The position numbers and the translations under genes were made by a program. Of a stretch of DNA of 54,679 nt, positions 41,398 through 51,199 are shown piece after piece. This DNA is from Acidobacteriota bacterium (lineage in GTDB: Bacteria > Acidobacteriota > Vicinamibacteria > Vicinamibacterales > UBA2999): positions 1-54,679 of the forward strand of contig JAUSDY010000165.1 of the NCBI GenBank assembly GCA_030650395.1, in the 5' to 3' direction. The notes beneath the pieces are model-generated. The model saw nothing but the letters and a program-made list of their open reading frames with translations, made no database searches and was not told the DNA's origin. How positions within the stretch are numbered: position 1 is the first letter of the stretch; every line of letters starts with the position of its first letter.

Positions 41398-41560
41398 GCT
41401 TCAATGAGGCCGCCGCTCTTCAGCGGCGGAAACCCGCATCGTCACCCCTCGCATCGCCGCTTCCATCCGGCTTCAATGCGGCGGAAACTGAAGCGGAGAA
41501 GTTGAGTCCGGTCGGGGCGCAGTAATCGCCGCTTCCATCCGGCTTCAATGCGGCGGAAAC
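41398..41560 (-). CRISPR. Short CRISPR array of three repeats, type I-U/I-G context
   Basis: Two identical 36-base repeats occupy 41453-41488 and 41525-41560, with a 36-base spacer between. They contain CTTCAATGCGGCGGAAAC at the right end. A third, distal copy ends the same way at 41433 but differs in its left part: there CTTCAATG is separated from CGGCGGAAAC by 17 extra bases forming a clean stem (CCGCCGCT/AGCGGCGG), and the spacing to the next copy is 55 instead of 72. The array follows cas4-cas1 on its left, as expected. With one normal spacer it is nearly empty. Orientation is given by analogy with repeats that begin GTTTCCGC on the minus strand. Confidence 0.85.
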
Positions 41561-41743
41561 AGACCTGCTCGCAAGTATCCGGTTTTCAACGACCTGCGAT
41601 GCCGGTTGCGAGCGCCTGCTGCGGCCACGCGCAGCCCATGATGTATCACGTGGCTTCCGGTCGAGCAAGTCTTCTCCTTTCAACAGGTTCCGTCCCCGCG
41701 AGCGGTATGCGGGAATTCATGACGACCGAAGCGCTCGCGTCGA

Positions 41744-42686
41744 TTATCGCGTTTCGAAACCAGGGTACCGCGGAATCTCGCCCGAGATGTAGCGGGCGAG
41801 CAAGCGTACCTGCACCTCGAGCACCCGTCGGTAGCTGATTCTGTATCCGAACACCGGGTGGGTCACCAGTTGATCCATCCGCTGCTCGTACGCGCGAATG
41901 AAGCCGGTGCGTCCCCGCTGGCTCATCGTAACCGCATCCCCCGCGCGAAGGAAGTCATCCGGGGAGACCATCCGGGTATTCAAGGCGGTGAGCACGGCGG
42001 AATCCGCAATCAGGGGACGAAAGCCCTCCATGAGATCCAACGCCAGCGCCGCGCGTCCGAACCGCGGCTGATGATAGAAACCCACGAACGGATCGAAGCC
42101 GACCGCGTGACACACGATCGTCAGGTCGCGAGTGAGAAGGCTGTACGCGAACGATCGGCACGCGCACACGCTGCCGGGTTTCATAGTAAAAGAGCAGGCC
42201 CTCGTCGCACGCATAGCCGTTGTCGCGCAGGACGATGGCCTGGGCAGCGATCTGCGCGAGGTCGGCCGGCCAGGCTTCCGGGCCGCTGTCGGTCTCTTTC
42301 GGTGATCCGCGCTTGTAGTCGACGGGCTTCACCTTCCCTTGATCGGCCTCCACCAGATCCAGCTTGGCGATCAGGCCGACCTGCTGGCTTGACAGCGTGA
42401 CGCCACGGGCCTTGAATGTTTCGCCTTCGAGATCTTCCTGCTGTGGTAGTTCGTCTTCCCGATCGTCGCCCTTCTGATGTTTCTGCGCGCCATCGACGGT
42501 GTCGCTGCTGTGGCGGAACACACCTTCCACCCACTCGTAGAAGAAGAGCCGCGGGCAATAGACGAACTCGTTCAGCATCCGCGCCGGCAGATATTCTGGT
42601 AGGTCGACGGACCGCCGCAGCGACGCCTTGGCTGGAATCGGGTGGAGCGGGAAGATCAACGGGCGCGGTGCGGGCTCGGCGCTCAT
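41744..42686 (-). pseudogene. cas4-cas1 fusion with large internal deletion
   Basis: The minus strand begins with a Cas4 (RecB-like) domain: LPARMLNEFVYCPRLFFYEW with the first Fe-S cysteine, GLIAKLDLVE and PVDYKRGSPKE with nuclease residues, up to LLFYYETRQRVRVPI. At about 42175 the frame changes and the C-terminal 145 residues of Cas1 follow: FAYSLLTRDLTIV, FVGFYHQPRFGRAALALDLM (metal-binding His and Asp) and the end RYISGEIPRYPG. The three C-terminal cysteines of Cas4 and the N-terminal half of Cas1, including its first catalytic glutamate, are missing. Such fusions are typical of type I-U/I-G systems. Spacer acquisition cannot work from this copy. Confidence 0.88.
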
Positions 42687-43058
42687 CTACTCTTCCCCCG
42701 CCGCGTGCCGCGCCGCGCGTTCTTCCCTCGCCTTGCCGGTGCGGTTCTGTTTGTTCACGACCGTGCCGTCGATGACGATGCACGGGGCATCGATGAGTGC
42801 GTAGGGCCGGCCGAGCGCGGTGATGACGCGGTCGCCGCGGCCTTCGGCGGGGCCGAGGTCCACGAAGAGGACCTGGTCGTCTTTGTGGTGGATCACCTTG
42901 CCGAGGGCGTGGCGGCACCTGACCAGATCGGTCGGCGTGAATTGGCACTCGAATACCGAGTACTGCAGGTGGTCGCCGAAGCCGAGCATGGTCTTGTGGA
43001 CCCTGCGCAGGCGCAGGTCGTTGGAGATGTCGTAGGTGACGAGGAATGTGTTGCGCAC
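42687..43058 (-). CDS. cas2: Cas2 adaptation nuclease/structural protein
   Basis: A 123-residue Cas2 with the ferredoxin-like start NTFLVTYDISNDLRLRRVHK (catalytic-position Asp in TYD), LQYSVFECQFTPTDLVRCRH and the family's QVLFVDLGPAEGRGDRVITA. The C-terminal basic tail is long, as in I-U/I-G relatives. Its stop is followed directly by the cas4-cas1 ATG at 42686, so the two were one operon. It is the only cas gene here that looks intact; without Cas1 it has no known adaptation role. A REP-free gap of about 115 bases lies upstream. Confidence 0.93.
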   Translation of the reverse strand: MRNTFLVTYDISNDLRLRRVHKTMLGFGDHLQYSVFECQFTPTDLVRCRHALGKVIHHKDDQVLFVDLGPAEGRGDRVITALGRPYALIDAPCIVIDGTVVNKQNRTGKAREERAARHAAGEE

Positions 43059-43173
43059 AGCGACACCTGTCTCGCGGTCGCCGTACGTTTCGGCAGGTGT
43101 AGGCTCGGACTTGAGGCTTGGCGCGACCAGGCTTGATTGTCGCTCGACGCAGTCCTAAGTGCGGCCGGACGGC

Positions 43174-43356
43174 TCAGGCAGACCGAGGCACGCTCTGATC
43201 GTCGGGCCGCTTGGGTGGAAGGACAACCACGGTTCGTCCGGCGGCCTGCTGCTGTCGCTCGAGATAGTCGAAGAGGTTTTCAAGCGTGCCACCGGCGGCC
43301 TTCAGCAAGGCTTCTCGCGCCTGTCGAACCTCGTCCACGATGGGATCCCTTGCCAT
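43174..43356 (-). CDS. Small antitoxin-like protein paired with a PIN toxin
   Basis: A 60-residue protein, ARDPIVDEVRQAREALLKAA at the start and RTVVVLPPKRPDD near the end. The pattern DPI.EEVR.ARE followed by a basic proline-rich tail is common in small proteins encoded next to PIN-domain toxins. The ATG at 43356 overlaps the toxin stop as ATGA. It lacks an obvious DNA-binding domain. It is intact, whereas its toxin is N-terminally damaged, a pattern also seen for the higA gene at 758. Confidence 0.7.
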   Translation of the reverse strand: MARDPIVDEVRQAREALLKAAGGTLENLFDYLERQQQAAGRTVVVLPPKRPDDQSVPRSA

Positions 43357-43793
43357 TACGGGGTCTCCAGCAATTCCTCGGGTGTACAGATCACAGGAGC
43401 AGCATACCCCGCATCAAGGCACGCGCGCTCGATTCGGAACCTCATCTGGGCATTGGCGATGTGCCGAAGGTTCCAGGTCATCAGGTAGTCGATCCCGTGA
43501 ACCGCAGCGAGCGCGATATGTGCGGCATCCGCCGCCGCCGCCACCGGCACTATCCGTCGGTCGACAAGAGCGGCGGCAAGGTCACGAACGCCTGGCGTCA
43601 GGGCGAGCGAAACCAATCCGTTCATGATTTCGCCGCGACGTCCGGCTTCCTCGCGGTCACCGGCGGCTGCTTCCTGATGGACCAGTTCAGACACGTACAA
43701 CGAGAATGCGTTCCGGCGTGTGTGCCACCGGCGGCAACAGTAGACCTCCCGCGGGTACTGATAAGTGCCGACGTGTCCTTCCTGGAAGGACAC
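43356..43793 (-). pseudogene. PIN-domain toxin lacking its N-terminus
   Basis: The C-terminal two-thirds match PIN-domain toxins: LYVSELVHQEAAAG, LVDRRIVPVAAAADAAHIAL with the acidic residue, and GIDYLMTWNLRHIANAQMRF ending VICTPEELLE. The expected first strand (YLDTSV-like, with the catalytic Asp) is absent in all three frames; the residues before LYVSEL (GTYQYPREVYCCRRWHTRRN) do not resemble the family. An N-terminal replacement or deletion is inferred. The open frame nonetheless runs from ATG 43793, so an inactive product may be made. Confidence 0.72.
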
Positions 43794-43930
43794 ATTGCAG
43801 TCCCGCGCTTTTCATGGCTGTTAACCCCTGTGGTCCAGTGGGACCCTCAAAGTTGTCAGCTTTTCCCGGCGGCGGCGAGGATGGGTGCGACCGATGAGGA
43901 TGGGCAGGCGCGCAGCGATCCGGTCTGGCT

Positions 43931-44131
<201 letters not shown>

Positions 44132-44135
44132 TCAG

Positions 44136-45595
44136 TCACCGGGACCTCCTGCCCGCGAGCCAGGCTCGGCCCTTGTCCGTGGGCCGGTATTTCTGGAGCC
44201 GACTCGTGGGCTTGTCGGGGATGGTCATCTCGATGAGGCCTGCGCTCAGCGCGGGGACGAGATAGGCTTCCCGAAAGTGCTCCTGGTGCTTGAGGCCGAG
44301 GCTGGCCTGGATTTCTTGGCGCTTCATCGTCCCGGTCATCGCAGCCAGCAGTCTCGCAACCTCCTCGGTGACTTCCCCGGTGACTTCCCCGGTGACTTCC
44401 CCGGCAGTCCCGGGCCGTACTCCTCCTGCGGCAACGGCCACCTGGAACGTCACGACGGCCGCTCCCGCGATCTCGGCGAAGTCCGGCGGAGCGACGCCCG
44501 CGGTGCGGCACATGTCGGCGACGCGGTTCGTGCCGCGGCCCCACTTCTCGATGAGGCCGGCTCGGTGGAAGACTTCGGCGATGATCGGGTTTCGCTGCAC
44601 CGACGGGTGTGCGTGCTTCAGCGACTCGGGCGTGATGCCGGCCGGGAATCGGCCAGCGCTCCACACCTCGACGCGGTCGTCGAAGATCGCGAGTGACACG
44701 GCGCCGCCCGCGATTGTGTAGTCGCGGTGGATCAGCGCGTTGACGAAAATCTCGCGCATGGCATCGGGCGGGATGAGCGGCGATCGACGCGCTGCAGGCG
44801 GCCGGGCTCGATGCGGCCCGGCAGCGGGAAGTGGCGCTGACAGAAGAGCTCGGCCTCTTCGAGGAGCCTGAACGCGGGCCCGCGCACGTGGCGCTGGTCG
44901 AGGAACTCGGTTTTGTCGACGCCACGGAAGCGCGCCATGCGCAGCTCGCACTGCGGGTAGTCAGGCAGGAAGGTCTTGCCGAAGAGCACGACCGCGACGC
45001 GCAGGAGCTTGCCCTTGCGACGGACGCCGAGCCGGTCGAGCAGCTCGGGCAGGCTACGACCCACCGGGCCTACGAGCCGTCCCGTCGAGCGCGCCGCGTC
45101 GACGATACGCTGCACTTCCTCGCGGTCGATATCCTTGATGGTGAGCTCGTCGGCTTCCTGGTTCTCCCAACGCCGGCGGCTGTGCGCGCGCTCGAGCAGC
45201 AGCGCCTCGTAGCGCTCCTGCGTCATCTTCCGCGTCGTGTTGTCAACGCGATCGAAGGCGCGGCCGTCGTAGGTGAACGGTACCGAGTCGCTGATGCCGG
45301 CCACGGTGAGCACGATCGCCGTGCGCCCGGTCGCCAGCTCCACACTCTCGACCTCGAACTCGATGGGCGGCTCGAAGCGGTCTCGCGCGGCAGCGATCTC
45401 GTGGAAGGTTTGGTCGCTGACTTGTTGCCCGGCGAGCTGCCCGTCTGGCTTCACGCCGATGATAACGCGGCCGCCTCCGCCGTTCGCAAAGGCGCAGATG
45501 GTCTGCAACGCTTCACGCAGCTCACCCGTCGAGCGTTTGAACTCTAGTGTCTTCGATTCGCCCTTGGCGACGAGCTTGGTGAGGCTGGGGATCAT
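44136..45595 (-). pseudogene. AlbA_2/Schlafen-domain ATP-binding regulator, frameshifted
   Basis: From ATG 45595: IPSLTKLVAKGESKTLEFKR begins an AlbA_2 (Schlafen-like) domain with AFANGGGGRVIIGVKPDGQL. At about 44780 the frame shifts by one base: RIEPGRLQRVDR is followed in the other frame by LIPPDAMREIFVNALIHRDY and an HATPase_c_4-like part (DDRVEVWSAGRFP, HPSVQRNPIIAEVFHRAGLI). A 12-base tandem repeat gives GEVTGEVTGEVTEEV before a C-terminal winged helix ending at 44136. Such proteins are often called transcriptional regulators and sit in defence islands. The start overlaps the Csb2 stop as ATGA. The shift may be a sequencing error; otherwise function is intact. Confidence 0.8.
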
Positions 45596-46245
45596 GGTGG
45601 CGTTGGCACGAACGACCCGAGACCGAAGTGGCAGCCCCACCCAAGGCAGAGCGGACCGGCGACCGGGCTCTGGAGGGTCAAGGTGAGATGAAACAGGCCA
45701 GGCGGCGGCCCGGCTTTCCCGCCTTCGCGTCTTGTTCGCGCGAAGTGCCGGAACCGGCGGGCCTGGCGCCCGGCCGCGTCCTCGCCGCTCGGCAAGGTGA
45801 CCATGGGAGCCGTGACGAGGTCCGGAAGCCCGCGCCGGCGAAGCTCCGCGCGCACCTGACCCTCGAGCGAGTCCTTCCCATCGGCCTTGAGGAAACGGGG
45901 CGGGATGAACGGAGTCTGGCTCACCCATGTCGCACTCGAGGCGAGCTCAGGGATCGCGTTGCCTCCGACTTCGAGGAAAGACTCCCGACTCCCGATGCCC
46001 AGAAGCGTGACGGCAATGTCGACGAGCGTGCGCATGGGTAGGCAAAGAACAAGGCGCCGTGGCCATCCGTCATTCTTCCGATGCACGCGGTTCCAGAGCC
46101 AAGTAATCGTAACGCCCGCTGTCTTGCCGAAGCCGGTGGGGATGCGGATAAGCCGGTCTCTGCATACATCGTTCACAGCAATGCGCGACTGCCACTCGTG
46201 GGGGCGGCAATTGGTGAGGCGTTGGAAAAATTCGTCGAATGTCAT
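45592..46245 (-). pseudogene. In-frame cas3-csb2 chimera left by operon collapse (copy B)
   Basis: A 217-residue open frame from ATG 46245. Residues 1-70 are the start of a type I-U/I-G Cas3: TFDEFFQRLTNCRPHEWQSR, Walker A RIPTGFGKTAGVTITWLWNR, WPRRLVLCLPMRTLV. From about residue 100 it is the C-terminus of Csb2: WVSQTPFIPPRFLKADGKDS, ARRFRHFARTRREGGK and GPLCLGWGCHFGLGSF. The intervening cas3 remainder, cas8-like and cas7-like genes are deleted, yet the frame stays open. A dominant-negative or RNA-binding product is imaginable but unproven; it is most simply a deletion scar. Confidence 0.78.
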
Positions 46246-46435
46246 GCTGCCCTCAACCCGTGCGCGGCGACCGCCAAACCGCCGACAACAGTTACCGCAC
46301 ATCCGTTTCGCTTAGCGCGCGGGCGATCGCTTCAAGGCTTGCGAGCTTCATGTTCGCTGCACCTATAGTTCCATCGCTGAGTATTGGATACGCGTTTCAA
46401 GCTCGAGGTGCCTTCGCCTTCTGCGTATCGACATT

Positions 46436-46702
46436 TCAGCCCTCGATCTTCTTCAGGCCCAGCACCTGCGGACTGTGGTCGAGAATGTCGTGCTCGCCAA
46501 CTTTGTAAAATGCCGCGAGTTCCTCCACATCGATCGTGACGCCCAAGTCGTCGTGTCTTAGCTCGTAATCGGTAAAGCGTTCACGATCATGGTGGACGCG
46601 AAACACCATAGCGCCGCCGAGCGTGCGGATGAGCGTGCCCTTTACTCCTGCCGCCGAATTGACTTCGGCCGGTACTCCGCCGTACCAACATTTGTCGTTC
46701 AC
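46436..46702 (-). CDS. Small protein of unknown function
   Basis: An 88-residue soluble protein: NDKCWYGGVPAEVNSAAGVK, GTLIRTLGGAMVFRVHHDRE, then FTDYELRHDDLGVTIDVEEL and the acidic tail. The regular alternation suggests a small beta barrel or beta-sheet fold. I do not recognise a family. It lies between Cas3/Csb2 and Fic remnants, alone on its operon stretch, and is not obviously damaged. Location hints at a toxin-antitoxin or defence accessory role, nothing more. Confidence 0.5.
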   Translation of the reverse strand: MNDKCWYGGVPAEVNSAAGVKGTLIRTLGGAMVFRVHHDRERFTDYELRHDDLGVTIDVEELAAFYKVGEHDILDHSPQVLGLKKIEG

Positions 46703-46781
46703 CTTCGTTGTACCTTAGTTTCAGATGGCATTCGATAGAGGCAACGACCGGCAACGTGCCTGGGCAAACTCGAAGCGCGAT

Positions 46782-48208
<1,427 letters not shown>

Positions 48209-48266
48209 CTATGCCAATGTGGTGACAGATGAGGTCACAATTCGCAAACGATCGAGGGATGATCCC

Positions 48267-48330
48267 GGTAGCGTCGTGCTCAAACGGACGTCCCTCCGGG
48301 TCGAAACCATATCGATGGCGCGGGCGCGTC
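48267..48330 (+). pseudogene. Remnant of a SEC-C-protein-like gene
   Basis: Encodes GSVVLKRTSLRVETISMARA plus RR, matching residues of the SEC-C protein at about 53719-53784 with three changes in 22. The similarity ends inside GGGCGCG, where the MFS-like piece begins. It is a fused scrap, not a gene. Confidence 0.8.
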
Positions 48331-48504
48331 GTCGGCATCTACAGAGTGGCGTTTCGCGGCGGCTCACCGCTCGGCGGGCTGGCCAGAGGGTGGCTGGTGA
48401 CGCAGGTCGGCTCGGCGCCGACGGTACTGATGGTGAACGGGGTTGCGCTCGCGTGCATCGCGGTGTTTTTTCTCATTCGCGGTCATGGACTAAAAGACAT
48501 CTGA
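48325..48504 (+). pseudogene. Duplicated 3' end of the MFS exporter gene
   Basis: Sixty codons, GRVVGIYRVAFRGGSPLGGL through FFLIRGHGLKDI and stop, match the end of the MFS gene (40537-40719) in 56 of 60 residues. No start or N-terminal part is present. An 18-bp array follows, as it does after the parent gene. The joint with the SEC-C-like piece lies in a shared GGGCGCG, suggesting microhomology-mediated fusion. Confidence 0.88.
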
Positions 48505-48514
48505 CCGCGACAGA

Positions 48515-48640
48515 CGGGACCGCACTTCTCGACGGGATCGCACTTCCTGACGGGAAGATGTTGCTAGCCGGGATCCCGGTCAAGAATCACCTTCCCGTCA
48601 AGCCTCACCTCCCCGTCAAGAGGTGCCTTCCGGTCTACAG
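48515..48640. repeat. 18-bp array E, opposed arms, disrupted by the IS element
   Basis: Left-arm cores CGGGA begin at 48515, 48533, 48551 and 48569; right-arm GTC positions are 48579, 48597, 48615 and 48633. All steps are 18 bases. The arms meet in the perfect palindrome CCGGGATCCCGG (48568-48579). The ISKra4-family element is inserted in the last unit. Confidence 0.92.
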
Positions 48641-48693
48641 GGGCGCACGTCAGCAAAGTGAGGGAAGTGATCTAAGGTCGGGAATGTGGTCTT

Positions 48694-48722
48694 GATATTA
48701 CAGTGTATAGAGCTGTAATATC
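48694..48722 (+). promoter_or_regulatory. Palindromic operator/promoter of the IS transposase
   Basis: Perfect ten-base arms GATATTACAG (48694-48703) and CTGTAATATC (48713-48722) surround TGTATAGAG, seven bases before the first ATG. TTGATA at 48692-48697 could be the -35. It may bind a repressor or form a hairpin that hides the start. Confidence 0.6.
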
Positions 48723-48728
48723 TGAGAC

Positions 48729-49148
48729 ATGAAACATTCCTCTGCATCTGCCGCCGCGATTCGTGCCCGCCTCGCCGCGCAGCTCGCCGATCCGATCCCG
48801 ATGCGCCGGGGCTCCCTCACGGAGCGCACGGTCAAGTGCAATCGCCCTGGGTGCCCGTGTAAGGACCGCCCTGAGGCCCGGCACGGCCCCTACTTCAGCC
48901 TCACCCGCTCCGTCGCGGGGACCACGCAGACCCGGCTCATCGCCCAGGCGCAGGCCGACACCGTGCGCCGCCAGATCGAGACCGGCCGGCAGTTCCGTGA
49001 TGCGACCGAGCTGTACTGGGGTGCCTGTGAGCGGTTAGCGGATGCGGAGATCGAGCGCCTCGCCGAGCCCGCCGCGGACCGGCGGGAAAAAGGGGGCTCG
49101 GTGCGACGCTTCAGGCGGAAGTTGCGCATGAAATCGACACGCTCGTAG
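48729..49148 (+). CDS. ISKra4-family transposase, upstream frame (DUF6788-like)
   Basis: A 139-residue frame whose core MRRGSLTERTVKCNRPGCPC and RHGPYFSLTRSVAGTTQTRL matches the small N-terminal protein of ISKra4 elements, with a probable zinc-knuckle CNRPGCPC. After residue 118 it runs through a GAAAAAGGGGG tract into a non-conserved tail. The downstream transposase frame lies at -1 and has no strong start of its own, so this frame probably supplies the N-terminus by frameshifting. Confidence 0.82.
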   Translation: MKHSSASAAAIRARLAAQLADPIPMRRGSLTERTVKCNRPGCPCKDRPEARHGPYFSLTRSVAGTTQTRLIAQAQADTVRRQIETGRQFRDATELYWGACERLADAEIERLAEPAADRREKGGSVRRFRRKLRMKSTRS

Positions 49149-50449
49149 GCGTCGGCGCCGCCGACGGCTGGGATTTCGAGGCCATTGAGACGGCCGCGCG
49201 TCGACAGGCGCTGCACGTGGCCGCGTGCGCGGTCCAGGCGCGGCTCAACGCGGACACGTCGGACCAGACCGGTCCGATCGTCGCGTGCGCGTGCGGCCAG
49301 CCCGCTCGCTACGTCGATCGGCGAGCCAAGCGCTTCCAGAGCGTGCTGGGAGAGCTGGTCCTTGAGCGCGCGTACTACCATTGCGCGGCCTGCCAGGCGG
49401 GCTTCTGTCCCCGCGACCGGGCGCTGGGACTGTCGGGATCGTCGCTGTCGCCGGGCGTCCTGCGGATGGTCGGGCTGGTGGGGGCGATGGTCAGCTTCGA
49501 GGAGGGCCACGAGTTGCTGCGCGAGCTGGCCAGCGTGCGCGTGCCCACCACACACGTCGAGCGCGCCGCCGAGGCGCTCGGCCGGGAGATCGCCAACGAC
49601 GAGCGCACGGTGGTCGAGCCGCCGACGGCGGGCGAGCCGGTGGCGCCGACCTTGTATCTCGGCATGGACGGGACCGGCGTGCCGATCCGGAAGGAGGACC
49701 TGGCAGGCCGTGCGGGCAAACAGCCGGACGGCACGGCCACCACACGCGAGGTCAAGCTCTGTACGATCTGGAGCGCCGAGGGGCGGGACAAGGACGGCAC
49801 GCCGGTGCGTGACGCGGGGTCGATCAGCTACTCGGCGGCGATCGAGAGCGCGGCGCAGACGGACACCGACGAAACGCCGAGCGCCTTCGCGGCGCGCGTC
49901 GAGCGCGCGGCCACGCGGCGCGGCTTCGATCACGCAGTGCGCCGGGCCGTGCTCGGCGATGGCGCCACATGGATCTGGAACCTCGCGGACGAATACTTTC
50001 CCGATGCGGTCCAGATCGTGGACCGGTTCCACGTCAAGCAGCATCTCTCCGACGTGGCCAAATCCATCTACGGGGCAACCAGCGACCTGGCGCGCGCATG
50101 GGCGCGCACGCGCCACGACGAGTTGGACGCCGGCGACCTCGACGCGGTGCTGGGCGCGCTGCGACCACACGCGGTCGCCCATGACGAAGCGCGCACGTGC
50201 CTCGACTACGTTGAGCGCAACCGCGAGCGCATGCGCTATCCGGCGTTCCGGGCGGCGGGCCTGTGCACCTCGACCGGCGTCGTCGAGGCGGGCTGCAAGG
50301 TGGCGATCGGGACACGCTGCAAGCGGGCGGGCATGCACTGGACGGTGGCCGGGGCCAACGCGATTATTGCGCTGCGTTGCTGCAAGCTAAGTGGGCGCTT
50401 CGAGGACTTCTGGGAGCGGCGGGCATCCGCCAGGGTGGCGGTCGCATGA
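49085..50449 (+). CDS. ISKra4-family DDE transposase (downstream frame)
   Basis: About 450 residues read in the -1 frame from the slippery A5G5 tract (49087-49096): GLGATLQAEVAHEIDTLVG leads into the conserved domain. Zinc-type cysteines appear in CACGQPARYVDRR and YYHCAACQAGFCPRDR. The catalytic acids are in LYLGMDGTGVPIR (Asp), AVLGDGATWIWNLADEYFPD (Asp) and TGVVEAGCKVAIG (Glu). The first in-frame ATG lies late, so -1 frameshifting or internal GTG initiation (49217) is needed. No inactivating change is visible. Confidence 0.9.
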   Translation, partial: GKRGLGATLQAEVAHEIDTLVGVGAADGWDFEAIETAARRQALHVAACAVQARLNADTSDQTGPIVACACGQPARYVDRRAKRFQSVLGELVLERAYYHCAACQAGFCPRDRALGLSGSSLSPGVLRMVGLVGAMVSFEEGHELLRELASVRVPTTHVERAAEALGREIANDERTVVEPPTAGEPVAPTLYLGMDGTGVPIRKEDLAGRAGKQPDGTATTREVKLCTIWSAEGRDKDGTPVRDAGSISYSAAIESAAQTDTDETPSAFAARVERAATRRGFDHAVRRAVLGDGATWIWNLADEYFPDAVQIVDRFHVKQHLSDVAKSIYGATSDLARAWARTRHDELDAGDLDAVLGALRPHAVAHDEARTCLDYVERNRERMRYPAFRAAGLCTSTGVVEAGCKVAIGTRCKRAGMHWTVAGANAIIALRCCKLSGRFEDFWERRASARVAVA

Positions 50450-50538
50450 CCTCATCTCACAATCCTGACGTGCGCCCGGTCTACAGTAGCGCCGTGACAC
50501 GCGAACAGTGTTAATGTCTCCTTGAACCTCTAACTGCT

Positions 50539-50754
50539 ATGAACAAGGCCACATTCTCTGTCACGATTAGCCAGGACGAAGACGGCTACTTCATCGCCGA
50601 ATGCCCCGAGGTACCGGGGTGTGTCAGTCAGGGGCGGACGAAGGTCGAGGCGATGGAGAATGTGCGCAACGCGATCCGGGAATGTTTGGAAGTCAGACGA
50701 GAGCAGGGGCTACCGCTGACGATACGCGTCGAACAAGTCGAGGTCACAGTGTAA
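50539..50754 (+). CDS. hicB: HicB antitoxin
   Basis: A 71-residue HicB with the partial RNase H-like fold: ATFSVTISQDEDGYFIAECP, EVPGCVSQGRTKVEAMENVR, NAIRECLEVRREQG. It has no C-terminal DNA-binding domain, so autoregulation must use another surface. The gene order hicB-hicA is the reverse of the more common hicA-hicB. The stop is directly followed by the hicA start (TAAATG). The IS element ends 61 bases upstream and may have replaced the native promoter. Confidence 0.92.
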   Translation: MNKATFSVTISQDEDGYFIAECPEVPGCVSQGRTKVEAMENVRNAIRECLEVRREQGLPLTIRVEQVEVTV

Positions 50755-50976
50755 ATGCCGCCAGTGCCGTTGCTACGCCCGGATGACGTCGTTCGGGCGT
50801 TTGAGCGGTTAGGCTGGACGGTGGCGCGACGCAAGGGCAGCCACATCATCCTGACGAAGGCCGGCAATCCGGCCACCCTCTCGGTTCCCAATCACGAAGT
50901 CGTCGCCCGAGGCACCTTGCGCTCGCTCATCGCACGTTCAGGTCTTTCGATCGAGGCGTTCCTGTCTGATAGTTGA
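50755..50976 (+). CDS. hicA: HicA mRNA-interferase toxin
   Basis: A 73-residue protein with the double-stranded-RNA-binding-like HicA fold: LRPDDVVRAFERLGWTVARR, then the catalytic histidine in KGSHIILTKAG, and the C-terminal VPNHEVVARGTLRSLIARSG. It cleaves mRNA when released from HicB. All conserved positions are present. The 195 bases after it, up to the MazE operator, hold no recognisable gene; they include GGAGCCTTCGCC-type scraps. Confidence 0.93.
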   Translation: MPPVPLLRPDDVVRAFERLGWTVARRKGSHIILTKAGNPATLSVPNHEVVARGTLRSLIARSGLSIEAFLSDS

Positions 50977-51171
50977 CTGCGGGGCCTCTCCGGATTGACG
51001 AGGCTCCGCCTCGGAGGACAGTAGACACGTGGAGCGGATCACCTTGTGGGGGCGGAGCCTTCGCCAAGCCCAAGCAAGCACGGCCCCTTCGGTCGTGCCG
51101 AGGCCGAAAAGAGCGCCCTGATTGCGCGCGCGACCGGGCCAGGTCCTGACCGCAGAGCGCGCGGAGATTGT

Positions 51172-51194
51172 GATACTGTATTCAATACAGTATC
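51172..51194 (+). promoter_or_regulatory. MazEF operator
   Basis: A perfect ten-base inverted repeat, GATACTGTAT and ATACAGTATC, with TCA between, ends six bases before the antitoxin ATG at 51200. Its symmetry and place suit autorepression by the MazE-MazF complex. No Shine-Dalgarno motif fits before the ATG, so initiation may be leaderless. Confidence 0.8.
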
Positions 51195-51199
51195 GAACC

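Larger units (their letters stand above)
48641..50477 (+). mobile_element. Complete ISKra4-family insertion sequence
   Basis: An 1837-base element. Ends are inverted: GGGCGCACGTCAG at 48641 and CTGACGTGCGCCC ending 50477, with further partial symmetry inward. The 9-base target duplication GGTCTACAG is perfect on both sides (48632-48640 and 50478-50486). It carries two overlapping frames for one transposase. Perfect ends and duplication imply a recent insertion. Confidence 0.93.

Noticed and set aside
49185-50390. A 401-codon Arg/Ser-rich frame parallel to the transposase
   Set aside because: It is the +1 shadow of the ISKra4 transposase; the DDE motifs are in the other frame.
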